A program made the translations under genes and the position numbers. A DNA stretch of 64,000 bases, from assembly GCA_014218215.1 (NCBI GenBank), contig CP043652.1, forward strand, positions 2,604,001 to 2,668,000, read 5' to 3'. Shown here piece after piece: positions 42,540-55,142 of this stretch. How positions within the stretch are numbered: position 1 is the stretch's first letter; the number at the start of each line of letters is the position of its first letter. The DNA is from Geodermatophilaceae bacterium NBWT11. GTDB taxonomy: Bacteria > Actinomycetota > Actinomycetes > Mycobacteriales > Geodermatophilaceae. Below the pieces are notes generated by a model. The model was not told where the DNA came from and did not search any database. It saw only the letters and a program-made list of their open reading frames with translations.

Positions 42540-43132
42540 CCCCCACCGTCGTCCTGCCGGTGATCATCGCCGGGCTCTACGCCGCCGGCGTCTACCTGCT
42601 GCTGGACCGCAGCCTGACCCGGGTGCTGCTGGGGTTCCTGCTGCTGGGCAACGCGACCAACGTGCTGCTGCTGTCGGCCGGCGGAGTGGCCGGGCTCGCC
42701 CCGATCCTCCCCGTCGACGACGAGTCGCAGATCAACGACCCGCTGCCCCAGGCGCTGGTGCTCACCGCCATCGTCATCACGTTCGGCATCTCCGCGTTCG
42801 TGCTGGCGATGATCTACCGCTCGTGGCGGCTGGTGCGCGATGAGGTCGTGCAGGACGACGCCGAGGACCTCCGGGTGGCCACCCGCGAGGAGATCGACGC
42901 CGACGACCGCGACCCCGAGCTGCTGCACCCGGCCGAGCGTGGCCCCGGCGACGGGCTCACCGTCGAGGCGCCCCCGCACCACCCAGACACCGACACCCCC
43001 TCGGACGACGTCGCGCTGGGCCTGGCCGGCGCCGAGGCGGCCGAGAACGAGTCCGCCGAGGCTGCCGCCGTCGGTGACGTCAGCGCGACCCCGGCCGGCG
43101 GCCGGTCGGCCCGACGGGAGGAGGAGCACTGA
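42536..43132 (+). CDS. mnhC: Mrp antiporter subunit C with long acidic extension
   Basis: A 198-residue protein. The first 110 residues are a NuoK-like MnhC with three helices (LLLDRSLTRVLLGFLLLGNATNVLLL and the segment DPLPQALVLTAIVITFGISAF). The remaining 85 residues form a hydrophilic, mostly acidic tail, nearly doubling the usual length. ATGA couples it to mnhA, and its stop overlaps the mnhD ATG by one base. Confidence 0.93.
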   Translation: MTPTVVLPVIIAGLYAAGVYLLLDRSLTRVLLGFLLLGNATNVLLLSAGGVAGLAPILPVDDESQINDPLPQALVLTAIVITFGISAFVLAMIYRSWRLVRDEVVQDDAEDLRVATREEIDADDRDPELLHPAERGPGDGLTVEAPPHHPDTDTPSDDVALGLAGAEAAENESAEAAAVGDVSATPAGGRSARREEEH

Positions 43133-44712
43133 TGGACGACCTGATCCGCGTGCTCACCCCGCTGCCGGTGCTGCTGCCGCTGCTGGGTGCCGCCGGGGCC
43201 CTGCTGGTCGGCAGGCACCCCCAGCTCCAGCGGACGCTGAGCATCCTGGTGCTCACCGCGGTGCTCGCCGTCTCGGTGTCGCTGCTGTTCCTCGCCGACG
43301 CCGAGGGCGCCACCTCGGTGTCGGTCGGCGGGTGGCCGGTGCCGCTGGGCATCGTGCTCGTGGTCGACCGGCTCAGCGCGCTGATGCTGGTCGTGGCGAA
43401 CACCGTCACCCTCGGCGTGCTCGTCTTCGCCGTCGGGCAGGGTGTGGCCGACGGCGACGAGACCGACACCCCGTTGTCGATCTTCCACCCGACCTACCTG
43501 GTGCTGGTCGCCGGCGTGAGCAACGCGTTCCTCGCCGGGGACCTCTTCAACCTCTACGTCGGCTTCGAGGTGCTGCTGGCCGCCAGCTACGTGCTGCTGA
43601 CCCTGGGCGGCACCGCCGGGCGCATCCGGGCCGGCATCACCTACGTGGTGGTCAGCCTGATGAGCTCGCTGGTCTTCCTGGCCGCGATCGCGCTGGTCTA
43701 CGCCGCCACCGGAACGGTCAACATGGCCCAGCTCGCCGTCCGCCTCGGGGAGCTGCCCGACGGCACCCAGCTGCTGCTGCAGTCCATGCTCCTGGTCGCG
43801 TTCGGGATCAAGGCCGCGGTGTTCCCGCTCTCGGCCTGGCTCCCCGACAGCTACCCCACCGCGCCGGCCCCGGTCACCGCGGTGTTCGCCGGGCTGCTCA
43901 CCAAGGTCGGCGTCTACGCGATCATCCGGACGAACACGCTGCTGTTCCCCAGCGGTGCGCTGAACGACCTGCTGCTGTGGGCCGCGCTGGCGACCATGGT
44001 CATCGGCATCCTGGGTGCGGTCGCGCAGACCGACGTCAAGCGGATGCTGTCGTTCACCCTGGTCAGCCACATCGGCTACATGGTCTTCGGCGTCGCGCTC
44101 GGGACGACGGCGGGCTTCGCCGGGGCGATCTTCTACGTCGTCCACCACATCGCCATCCAGACCACGCTCTTCCTGGCCACCGGCCTGGTCGAACGCCGCG
44201 GGGGGACGACGAACACCGAGAAGCTGGGCGGCCTGGCCAAGGCGTCCCCGCTGCTGGCGATCCTGTTCTTCGTCCCGGCGATGAACCTGGCCGGGATCCC
44301 GCCGCTGTCGGGCTTCATCGGCAAGCTCGGGCTCATCGAGGCCGGCGTCGCCGTCGGCGGGGTCGGGCCCTACGTGCTGGTCGGTGGCGCCGTCGTCACC
44401 AGCCTGCTGACCCTGGTGGCCATCGCCCGCGTCTGGGGCCGTGCCTTCTGGCGCCCCCGCGCGGTGGACACCGCCGACGAGGACCTCGAGGCGATCCGGC
44501 CGGCCGCCGGCACCGCCGTCACCACCGAGCAGCTGCAGGCCGCCAAGCTCCCCAAGACCATGGTCGCGGCCACCGCCGGCTTCGTCGCCATCACCGTGGC
44601 GATCACCGTGTTCGGCGGGGTGCTCTACGGCGTCGCCGACCGGGCCGCGGACGACCTCGTCGACCGCACGCCCTACCTGGAGTCGGTCTTCGGCGACCGG
44701 GTGGTCGAGTGA
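43132..44712 (+). CDS. mnhD: Mrp antiporter subunit D
   Basis: A 526-residue NuoN/NuoM-like membrane protein with about 14 helices. The proton-channel motif region reads FGIKAAVFPLSAWLPDSYPTAPAPVTAVFAG, with the charged residues (K, D) expected. It forms the antiporter core with MnhA. TGATG links it to mnhC and GTGA to mnhE. Confidence 0.95.
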   Translation: MDDLIRVLTPLPVLLPLLGAAGALLVGRHPQLQRTLSILVLTAVLAVSVSLLFLADAEGATSVSVGGWPVPLGIVLVVDRLSALMLVVANTVTLGVLVFAVGQGVADGDETDTPLSIFHPTYLVLVAGVSNAFLAGDLFNLYVGFEVLLAASYVLLTLGGTAGRIRAGITYVVVSLMSSLVFLAAIALVYAATGTVNMAQLAVRLGELPDGTQLLLQSMLLVAFGIKAAVFPLSAWLPDSYPTAPAPVTAVFAGLLTKVGVYAIIRTNTLLFPSGALNDLLLWAALATMVIGILGAVAQTDVKRMLSFTLVSHIGYMVFGVALGTTAGFAGAIFYVVHHIAIQTTLFLATGLVERRGGTTNTEKLGGLAKASPLLAILFFVPAMNLAGIPPLSGFIGKLGLIEAGVAVGGVGPYVLVGGAVVTSLLTLVAIARVWGRAFWRPRAVDTADEDLEAIRPAAGTAVTTEQLQAAKLPKTMVAATAGFVAITVAITVFGGVLYGVADRAADDLVDRTPYLESVFGDRVVE

Positions 44713-45290
44713 CCGCGCGGGTGACCCGGCTGCGCCAGCAGGTGCCGCTGCTGGTCTGGCTGGTGCTGGTCTGGAACATGCTGTGGGGCACGTTCAGCTG
44801 GGCGAACCTGTTCAGCGGGCTGCTCATCGCGATCGTGGCGACGACGCTCCTGCCGCTGCCCAGCGTGCCCGCCTCCGGGCGCTTCCGGCCGCTGGCCGCG
44901 CTGCGCTTCCTGGGCCGGTTCGTGGTCGACCTGCTGGTGTCCAGCGCGGAGGTGTCGTGGCTGGCGTTCCGGCCCGGCCGGCACCGCTCGGCGATCATCA
45001 CCGTGCAGCTGCGCACCGACTCCGACCTGCTGCTGACCGTCATCGCCGAGGCGTTGTCGCTGGTGCCCGGGTCGCTCGTGCTCGACCTGGACCGCGAGGA
45101 GCAGGTGCTCGCCCTGCACCTGGTGCAGGTGCGCGACCTGGCGCACGTCGAGCGGCAGCGGGCCAACGTGCTGGGCATGGAGGACCGCGTGGTGCGCGCC
45201 TTCGGCTCGGCCGAGGACATCGCCCGGCTCGACCGTCCCGACACCGACACCCCGGAGACCCAGGGCACCGAGAGGCTGAGCCAGCGATGA
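44709..45290 (+). CDS. mnhE: Mrp antiporter subunit E
   Basis: A 193-residue protein with two to three N-terminal helices (LLVWLVLVWNMLWGTFSWANLFSGLLIA) and a cytoplasmic C-terminal domain containing LTVIAEALSLVPGSLVLDLD, the family signature. The end is polar. GTGA couples it to mnhD and ATGA to mnhF. Confidence 0.93.
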   Translation: MTARVTRLRQQVPLLVWLVLVWNMLWGTFSWANLFSGLLIAIVATTLLPLPSVPASGRFRPLAALRFLGRFVVDLLVSSAEVSWLAFRPGRHRSAIITVQLRTDSDLLLTVIAEALSLVPGSLVLDLDREEQVLALHLVQVRDLAHVERQRANVLGMEDRVVRAFGSAEDIARLDRPDTDTPETQGTERLSQR

Positions 45291-45628
45291 CGACCGTGGT
45301 CCCCCTCGTCTGCTTCGCCCTGCTGGGGGTGGGCGCCGTGCTGATCCTCGCCCGCCTCGCGATGGGCCCCTCCCTGCTGGACCGGGTGGTCGCCACCGAC
45401 GCGCTGCTGGTGACCATCGCCTGCGGCATCGCCGTGTACTGCGCGGTCTACGAGGACATCTCGCTGGAACCGGTGCTGCTGGTCGTCGCCCTGCTGGCCT
45501 TCGTCGGGTCGGTCTCGGTGGCCCGCTACATCGGCGGCATGCTGGTGAGCACCGGGGACCCGGCCACCCGCGGGGGCGACGCCGACCTCTCCGGTCGGGC
45601 CGACGCACGCAGCGAGGGGACGCCGTGA
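45287..45628 (+). CDS. mnhF: Mrp antiporter subunit F
   Basis: A 113-residue protein with three helices. The signature LARLAMGPSLLDRVVATDAL is characteristic of MnhF. A short polar tail ends the protein. ATGA and GTGA overlaps connect it to E and G. Confidence 0.93.
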   Translation: MTTVVPLVCFALLGVGAVLILARLAMGPSLLDRVVATDALLVTIACGIAVYCAVYEDISLEPVLLVVALLAFVGSVSVARYIGGMLVSTGDPATRGGDADLSGRADARSEGTP

Positions 45629-46053
45629 GCGTCGCCGACGTCGTCGCGTCGATCTGCCTGGTCGCCGGCTGCTTCCTCTGCCTGACCGCGGGCCTGGGGC
45701 TCATCCGCTTCCCCGACGTGCTCAACCGGATGCACGCGGCCACCAAGCCCCAGGTGCTCGGCGTGCTGCTGGTGATGACCGGCGCGGTGATCCGGCTCGC
45801 CGGCCAGCCCATCGTCTGGATGCTGGTCCTGGTCGGGGTCTTCCAGCTGCTCACCGCCCCGGTCAGCGCGCACATGGTCAGCCGGATCGCCTACCGCCGC
45901 CGGCACGTGCGCCGCGACCTGCTGCTGGTGGACGAGCTCGGCAAGCCCGCGGACCCGCTGCCCAGCCGCCCGCACCCCGAGCACCCCGAGGGCGACCCCG
46001 ACGTCGACGAGCCCGCCGACGGCCCCGACGCCACCCCCCGCACCACCTCCTAG
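45625..46053 (+). CDS. mnhG: Mrp antiporter subunit G
   Basis: A 142-residue protein with three helices and the MnhG signature GLGLIRFPDVLNRMHAATKPQVLGVLL. A roughly 40-residue polar tail rich in Pro and Asp follows. It is the last gene of the operon; an R2 palindrome 13 bases downstream probably ends transcription. Confidence 0.94.
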   Translation: MSVADVVASICLVAGCFLCLTAGLGLIRFPDVLNRMHAATKPQVLGVLLVMTGAVIRLAGQPIVWMLVLVGVFQLLTAPVSAHMVSRIAYRRRHVRRDLLLVDELGKPADPLPSRPHPEHPEGDPDVDEPADGPDATPRTTS

Positions 46054-46065
46054 CCCCCGGGGCCC

Positions 46066-46140
46066 GCGGATGGTCCGCGCAGGTGGGGGATGGTCCGGAG
46101 CCGGCGGCGGACCTCCCCCCAGCCCGGCGGACCATCCTCA
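46066..46140. repeat. Intergenic palindrome, family R2, copy A
   Basis: Nested inverted repeats: an outer GGATGGTCCGC (46068-46078) pairs with GCGGACCATCC (46126-46136 region), and an inner GGGGGATGGTCCG pairs imperfectly with CGGACCTCCCCC. Bases 46066-46104 match 47271-47309 at 37 of 39 positions. It lies between mnhG and the stop of the endonuclease-like gene, overlapping that stop. Confidence 0.75.
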
Positions 46141-47193
46141 GGTGGTGAGCGGGTAGGCGGCCCACCGAGGGGCACCCGGGCGCACCCGACCTGCGGCGCG
46201 TGGGACTGCGGTGAACGCCTCGAGGCGTGGGACCGGTGCGGCGATCATGCGCGCGACGCGTGCGTGCAGCGCCGGCCAGCCACCGAACACGTCGGTGACG
46301 GTGGGCCGGACCACCCGGATGCCGACGGCGCGCACCTGGTCCTCCAGCCGCTTCTCCTCCCAGGCCACCTGCGCCGGCGACCGCCCGTCGTAGGCATCGG
46401 TGTACTTGGTCTTCCCGTCCGTCTCGAAGGCGACGGCGTGCTCGGGCAGCCAGCCGTCGACCACCTTGACCAGCGCGCCGTCGATCCAGATCTCCACCTG
46501 GAGCTCCGGCACCACCAACCCGGACGTCAGGTGGCGCACCCGCCAGGCCGACTCCAGCCAGGACTCCGCCCGCCCGTCGGCCAGGGCCAGGGCACGCTGC
46601 ACGGTCGGTGTCCGCTTGCTGGTCGGCGAGGCGCGCAGGACGGCGTGGAGCTCCTCGACCGTCACCAGGCCGCGCAGCAGGGCGTCGTCCACCAGGGCGA
46701 CCGCGTCGACGAGGGCGCGGTCCCCGGTGGTCGACGCCGCGGGGGACCAGCTCGCGCGAAGGCAGTCGACGACCGTGCGCGCCACCGCGGTCACGGCGAA
46801 CGGGCCCAGGCGGGTCACCTGGTCGACGGGGAGGGCGGCGCGGGTCATCCGGTACCCGTTGCCGTGCCGGGTGCGTCCGGGATCGACCAGTTGGTGGACC
46901 TGGCGCCCGCGCGGGGCCGGTAGCAGCAGCCCGTGCAGGTACCCAGCCGTGCTGCGGGCGAGCACAGCCCCGGGGCGGTCGAGCTGGCGGAGCAGGGCGA
47001 GCAGATCGAGGTGGTAGCGGCGTCCCGGGTCGGCAGCACCGAGCACGGCGGTGGGGCAGTACTGCCCGGGGCGGAGCGCTGACCAGGTGCCGCTGCGCAG
47101 GAGGGCGCGCACCTCCTCGGGGGAGCGCCCGCCGGCCAGCGCCGCCTGCCGGCTGACCAGGTCAGCGGTCCAGGCCGGGTGCGACGCGGTCAC
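46138..47193 (-). CDS. AbiEi-like/endonuclease-domain protein
   Basis: A 351-residue protein. The N-terminus resembles the AbiEi antitoxin winged-helix region (SRQAALAGGRSPEEVRALLRSGTWSALRPGQYC). A middle helical part follows. The C-terminus resembles a restriction-endonuclease-like fold (AVAFETDGKTKYT, then EEKRLEDQVRAVGIRVVR), as in DUF559-type proteins widespread in actinobacteria. Nuclease activity is not proven. The GTG at 47193 was chosen as the first start before the winged-helix part. Long R2 repeats flank the gene on both sides. Confidence 0.75.
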   Translation of the reverse strand: MTASHPAWTADLVSRQAALAGGRSPEEVRALLRSGTWSALRPGQYCPTAVLGAADPGRRYHLDLLALLRQLDRPGAVLARSTAGYLHGLLLPAPRGRQVHQLVDPGRTRHGNGYRMTRAALPVDQVTRLGPFAVTAVARTVVDCLRASWSPAASTTGDRALVDAVALVDDALLRGLVTVEELHAVLRASPTSKRTPTVQRALALADGRAESWLESAWRVRHLTSGLVVPELQVEIWIDGALVKVVDGWLPEHAVAFETDGKTKYTDAYDGRSPAQVAWEEKRLEDQVRAVGIRVVRPTVTDVFGGWPALHARVARMIAAPVPRLEAFTAVPRAAGRVRPGAPRWAAYPLTT

Positions 47194-47270
47194 CCGGCCA
47201 GCGTGGCGCCGGATGACCCGCCGTGGGGCTCTGGCGGCCCATCTGTGGACGCAGCACCCACCTGTGGACG

Positions 47271-47342
47271 GCGGATGGTCCGCGCAGGTGGGGGATGGGC
47301 CGCAGCCGGTTGCGGCCCATCCCCCAGCCGGGCGGACGTACC

Positions 47343-47345
<3 letters not shown>
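47271..47345. repeat. Intergenic palindrome, family R2, copy B
   Basis: It contains a perfect 15-bp stem, GGGGGATGGGCCGCA (47290-47304) with TGCGGCCCATCCCCC (47311-47325), and a 6-base loop. It follows the leuA stop directly and should terminate leuA. Its sequence, including the stop-codon end, is shared with copy A at the other side of the endonuclease-like gene. Confidence 0.75.
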
Positions 47346-49139
<1,794 letters not shown>

Positions 49140-49142
49140 TCA

Positions 49143-49183
49143 CCGCGGCGAGGGAGCCGACCTAGGAGAGGGCCTCGCCGCGG
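49143..49183 (-). promoter_or_regulatory. leuA attenuator arms
   Basis: The 11-base arms 49143-49153 and 49173-49183 are perfectly complementary, with a 19-base loop. The upstream arm lies within leuL codons 9-13. A competing small hairpin (CGCGGT/ACCGCG, about 49135-49147) uses the downstream arm, so two exclusive folds are possible. Ribosome stalling at the Leu codons would free one arm, as in classic amino acid attenuation. Confidence 0.6.
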
Positions 49184-49209
49184 CACGTAAGGAGGAGGCT
49201 GCCGCGCAC
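49162..49209 (-). CDS. leuL: leu leader peptide
   Basis: A 15-codon reading frame, MRGSLLLTCRGEALS, starting at GTG 49209 and ending in TAG 49162-49164. Three Leu codons (CTC CTC CTT) are consecutive and a fourth is near the end. A TACGGT -10 box lies 7 bases before the GTG, so the transcript probably begins at the start codon. It ends 82 bases before leuA. The placement, Leu run and overlapping hairpin arm are those of a regulatory leader peptide. Confidence 0.75.
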   Translation of the reverse strand: MRGSLLLTCRGEALS

Positions 49210-49216
49210 GTCGGAC

Positions 49217-49222
49217 ACCGTA
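49217..49222 (-). promoter_or_regulatory. -10 box of leuL-leuA
   Basis: TACGGT on the minus strand, 7 bases before the leuL GTG. It lies just upstream of, and not inside, the leader frame, and next to the stop of the PLD gene. Confidence 0.5.
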
Positions 49223-49230
49223 GCAGCGGC

Positions 49231-50835
49231 TCAGAACTCGTGGCGCACCCTGAGTCGGACGGGGCGACCGTCCGGGTCGTGGACCAGCTTGTAGAGCGGG
49301 GTCGCCCAGACCCGTTCCACCCGGGTCAGCTCGGGCCGGCGGTGCGGCCGGATCCGACCCGGGGGACGGGGGCCGACGCGGCCACCGGTGTGCCAGCCCT
49401 CCAGGGCGTCGGCGGCCGCCACGCAGGCGGCGACGAACTCGTCGGGGTCCAGCAGGCCCTCGTCGTCGTCCCGGTCGAGGTGTTCTCGGGCCAGTTCCAG
49501 GCGCAGGTCGCGGGCGAACGTGCGGGCGCCGTCCCCGAGTCCGGCCGGGTCCTGCGGTTCGCGCTCGTCGAGGGTGGTGTCCAGGACGGCGTTGGACAGC
49601 TCGCTGTCGTGGGTCCAGGACCGCCGGTTCATGTTGTCGCTGCCCACCTCGGCCCACACGTCGTCGACGACGCAGACCTTGGCGTGCACGTAGACCGGGG
49701 TGCCCTCGTGGTTCTCGATGTCGAACACGTGCACCCGGCCCGGCGCGGCCTCCTGGAGCAACCGCATCGCCTGGGCCTGACCGTGCTGCTGCGGGCGCTC
49801 GGAGAACGCGCCCTGCTGGTCGGGCACCCGGGGGACGACGACGACCAGCTGCAGCGTCTCGTGCTCGCGCAGCGAGGAGGCCAGGTGGTCGGCGATGTCG
49901 GTGGACCACAGGTACTGGTCCTCCAGGTAGACCAGCCGCCGGGCCCGGGTGAGCGCCTTGGTGTACCCCCGCGCGATCGACCGCTCGCCCTCGGGGGCGA
50001 AGTCGAAGGCCGGCCAGACCTTGGGGTAGGTGCGCAGCGTCTGCACCGTGTGCGGCCCGCACGCCGGGGGTGCCGGGGGCTGGTCGGGGAGCGGGGTGGG
50101 GTCCATCTGGTTGCGGCCCAGCCACTGCAGCGTCTTGTCGTGCAGCCAGGCGAACGGGCTCTCCGACGCCGGGCTCGTCGGGTCGTCCCACCGCTCGCGG
50201 AAGCAGTCGTCGAGCACACCCACGACCGGGCCGCGCAGCTGCAGCTGGACGTCGTGCCAGGGCGGGGTGTCCCCGTACGCGTCGGACATGTCCTGCGGCT
50301 GCGGGTCGCCGCGGTGCTCGGCGTCGTCCCGGCGGGTGTGCCCGAGGTCGATCCCACCGGCGAAGGCCACGTCGCGGGAGGGGTCCTGCGGGTGCCGGCA
50401 GAGCACCAGCTTCTGGTGGTGGCTGCCCATCCGGCGCACCCGCTGGTCCCGGACGACGACCGCGCCGTCCTCCTCCAGCTCCCGGTCCAGCGAAGCGTTC
50501 TGCTCCTTGGAGAAGCTCAGCCCGTCCCAGTGCGACCGCCACACCAGCCCGCGGACGACGACCCCGCGCCGGGCGGCGCGGGAGAACAGCTCGTCGACGG
50601 TCGGGCCGTCGGCACGCAGCTTCTGGCCCGGGTCGCCCCGCCAGTCGGTGAAGAAGAGGTGGTCGCCCTCGCCGAGGTCCTCCACGGCGTCGACCAGCCG
50701 GTCGAAGTAGGCCGCGCCGTGCACCAGGGGCTCGGCGAGGTTCCCCGCCGTCCAGGCCGGGATCGCGGTCGCCGGGTTGTCGCGTTCTGCGGTGGTCAGC
50801 AGCCAGTCGCGGGCGTCGTCCTCGGTGTCGGGCAC
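49231..50835 (-). CDS. Phospholipase D-like protein
   Basis: A 534-residue protein with two HKD-type motifs. The first is degenerate (SHHQKLVLCRHP) and the second canonical (YVHAKVCVVDD, followed by GSDNMNRRSW). This matches the PLD superfamily of phosphatidyl-transfer or hydrolysis enzymes. No signal peptide is seen at the N-terminus (MPDTEDDARDWLLTT). The C-terminal 80 residues are basic. The GTG at 50835 is the start. It is divergent to lysC and lies upstream of leuL on the same strand. Confidence 0.87.
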   Translation of the reverse strand: MPDTEDDARDWLLTTAERDNPATAIPAWTAGNLAEPLVHGAAYFDRLVDAVEDLGEGDHLFFTDWRGDPGQKLRADGPTVDELFSRAARRGVVVRGLVWRSHWDGLSFSKEQNASLDRELEEDGAVVVRDQRVRRMGSHHQKLVLCRHPQDPSRDVAFAGGIDLGHTRRDDAEHRGDPQPQDMSDAYGDTPPWHDVQLQLRGPVVGVLDDCFRERWDDPTSPASESPFAWLHDKTLQWLGRNQMDPTPLPDQPPAPPACGPHTVQTLRTYPKVWPAFDFAPEGERSIARGYTKALTRARRLVYLEDQYLWSTDIADHLASSLREHETLQLVVVVPRVPDQQGAFSERPQQHGQAQAMRLLQEAAPGRVHVFDIENHEGTPVYVHAKVCVVDDVWAEVGSDNMNRRSWTHDSELSNAVLDTTLDEREPQDPAGLGDGARTFARDLRLELAREHLDRDDDEGLLDPDEFVAACVAAADALEGWHTGGRVGPRPPGRIRPHRRPELTRVERVWATPLYKLVHDPDGRPVRLRVRHEF

Positions 50836-50888
50836 CGGGTGATCTCACCACCGCCCGCCCGTCGGCGCTGGTCCGCGCCCCGCGCCGG

Positions 50889-50894
50889 TAGGCT
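50889..50894 (+). promoter_or_regulatory. -10 box of lysC, leaderless type
   Basis: TAGGCT is followed by eight bases and the GTG at 50903. No ribosome site is visible. Confidence 0.5.
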
Positions 50895-50902
50895 GCGGCC
50901 CC

Positions 50903-53193
<2,291 letters not shown>

Positions 53194-53205
53194 CCGGTCC
53201 GCCCT

Positions 53206-53299
53206 GAGCGTTGATCAGGGTCCTGCACCGATGTGCGTCCTCCCCCGGGAACGATCGCGGGGGAGGACGCACGGTGATCAGGGACCCTGATCAACGCTC
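53206..53299. repeat. Nested palindrome with R1 core, copy 2
   Basis: Outer arms 53206-53223 and 53282-53299 pair perfectly over 18 bases. Inner arms 53233-53247 and 53258-53272 pair over 15. The inner part shares GTGCGTCCTCC and GGACGCACGGTG with the R1 palindrome at 11751. It sits between the converging asd and S9 peptidase genes and is likely a bidirectional terminator or a cruciform-forming repeat. Confidence 0.75.
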
Positions 53300-53304
53300 C
53301 GGGG

Positions 53305-55119
53305 TCAGGGCCGCACGTGGCGCAGGGCGAAGTCCAGGGCGACCTCGACCTGGCGGATGGTCTCCTCGATGACCAGGGAGCCGTGGCCGGCGTCGAAGCG
53401 GTAGACCTCGTGCTCCTTGCCGCGCTCGGTCAGCGCGGCGAGGTAGTTGTCGATCTGGCGGATGGGGCAGCGCGGGTCGTTCGCGCCGGCGACCACGAGC
53501 ACCGGGGCGACGACGGCGTCGACGTGGGTGAGCGGCGAGGACCGGCGGTACACGTCGGGCACCTCGTCGGGGGAGCCGCCGAACAGCGCCCGGTCGTAGG
53601 CCCGCAGGCCCTCCATCTCGTCCTCGTAGGCGGCCAGGTAGTCCGCCACCGGCACCTCGGCGATGCCGGCGGTCCAGCGCTCGGGCTGGGTGCCCAGGCC
53701 GAGCAGGGTGAGGAAGCCGCCCCACGAGCCGCCGGTGAGCAGCGTGCGGGTCGGGTCGACGACGCCCTCGGCGACGAGGGAGTCGTAGACGGCGGCGACG
53801 TCCTCGAGCTCGGTGGGGCCGGGGTTGCCGGTGAGGGCGTCCCGCCAGGTCGAGCCGTAGCCCGAGGAGCCCCGGTAGTTGACGTGGACGACGGCGTACC
53901 CGGCGTCGACGTAGGCCGCCCGGCGGGCGCGGTAGGAGTCGTCGTCGGCGGACTCCGGGCCACCGTGCACCAGGAACGCCGTCGCGTACGGCGCCTGCCC
54001 GGCCGGGCGCACCAGCAGGGCGTGCACGTCGCCGCCGGGGCCGGGGACCCAGCGGTCCTCGACCGGGTACGCGGCCGGGGGCTCGTCGCCGGGGGCGGCC
54101 AGCACGACCGGACCGTCGGCCCGGCGGATGACCGGCGGACGCTCCGAGCTGGACCAGGCAAGCTCCACCGAGCCGTCGGGGCGGGCGGTGGCGCCGCGGA
54201 CGACGCCCGGCGGGGTCTCCAGCCGGGTCAGCTCACCGGTGGCCAGGTCGTACCGGTACAGCTCGCTGCGGGCGGCGTGGTCGTGGCCGACCAGCAGGGC
54301 CGAGCCGTCGGGGTACCAGCCGGCGGTCACGTCGCCGGGCAGGTCCAGCACGACCTCGGTCTCGGTGTCGGTGGCGACGTCCCAGATCAGCAGCTCCTCG
54401 CGGCCGCGGCGCTCGTGGCCGACCAGCAGCCGGCGGTCGCCGGGCACGGGGGCGAACCCGAGTGCGTGCAGGCCGCGGCCCTCGCCGTCCCACTTCTCGG
54501 CCACCACCCAGGGGCTGTCGGCGGTGGTCTGCCCGCCCCCGGCGGCCAGGAAGGCGGCCACGTCGAACACCCGCAGCGCGGGGTAGCGGGGGTCGCCGGG
54601 CTCGGAGTGGCTGATCACGACCAGGTCGTCGTCGTGGGAGAGGCCGTCGACAGCGGCGGTGTCGGGGGTCGAGTAGCAGACGGTGGGGGTGCCGCCGACC
54701 GGTGCGACCCACAGCTCGCTGCCGTCGTCGGTCGACCGGCCCAGGGCCACCAGTCGACGGCCGATCTCCAGGCCCGAGGGGTAGGCCGGGCCCACCTCCG
54801 GGACGGCGACGACGTCCTCGCCGCCGGTGAACGGCTGCCGGCGCCAGACGCCGAACTCGTCGCCGTCGGTGTCGGCGAACCACCAGATGCTCTCGCCGTC
54901 CGGGCTGATCGTGGCCGCCAGCGTGCCGTTGGCCCGGTCGGTGACCTGGCGCTGCTCACCGGTGTCGCGGTCCCAGGTGTACTGCTCCACCACGCCGGTG
55001 ACGTCGGAGGCGAACAGGCAGCGCTGGGGGGCGTCCTCGGCCCAGTCGGGCAGGCTGACGCGGGGGGCGCGGAAGCGGGCCTGCCAACGGGCGGTGATCT
55101 CGGGGGAGAGGGCGTCCAC
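53305..55119 (-). CDS. S9-family serine peptidase (acylaminoacyl-peptidase-like)
   Basis: About 604 residues. The N-terminal part is a beta-propeller with TolB/WD-like blades (for example AATISPDGESIWWFADTDGDEFGV). The C-terminal 250 residues are an alpha/beta hydrolase: nucleophile Ser in TGGSWGGFLT, Asp in VAGANDPRCPI and His in DAGHGSLV. No signal peptide is visible, so it is cytoplasmic. It would trim oligopeptides. The GTG at 55119 is taken because a CAGGAT box lies 7 bases upstream; ATG 55128 is the alternative. Confidence 0.9.
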   Translation of the reverse strand: MDALSPEITARWQARFRAPRVSLPDWAEDAPQRCLFASDVTGVVEQYTWDRDTGEQRQVTDRANGTLAATISPDGESIWWFADTDGDEFGVWRRQPFTGGEDVVAVPEVGPAYPSGLEIGRRLVALGRSTDDGSELWVAPVGGTPTVCYSTPDTAAVDGLSHDDDLVVISHSEPGDPRYPALRVFDVAAFLAAGGGQTTADSPWVVAEKWDGEGRGLHALGFAPVPGDRRLLVGHERRGREELLIWDVATDTETEVVLDLPGDVTAGWYPDGSALLVGHDHAARSELYRYDLATGELTRLETPPGVVRGATARPDGSVELAWSSSERPPVIRRADGPVVLAAPGDEPPAAYPVEDRWVPGPGGDVHALLVRPAGQAPYATAFLVHGGPESADDDSYRARRAAYVDAGYAVVHVNYRGSSGYGSTWRDALTGNPGPTELEDVAAVYDSLVAEGVVDPTRTLLTGGSWGGFLTLLGLGTQPERWTAGIAEVPVADYLAAYEDEMEGLRAYDRALFGGSPDEVPDVYRRSSPLTHVDAVVAPVLVVAGANDPRCPIRQIDNYLAALTERGKEHEVYRFDAGHGSLVIEETIRQVEVALDFALRHVRP

Positions 55120-55142
55120 GGCGCCCATCCTGCCCCGGGTGG

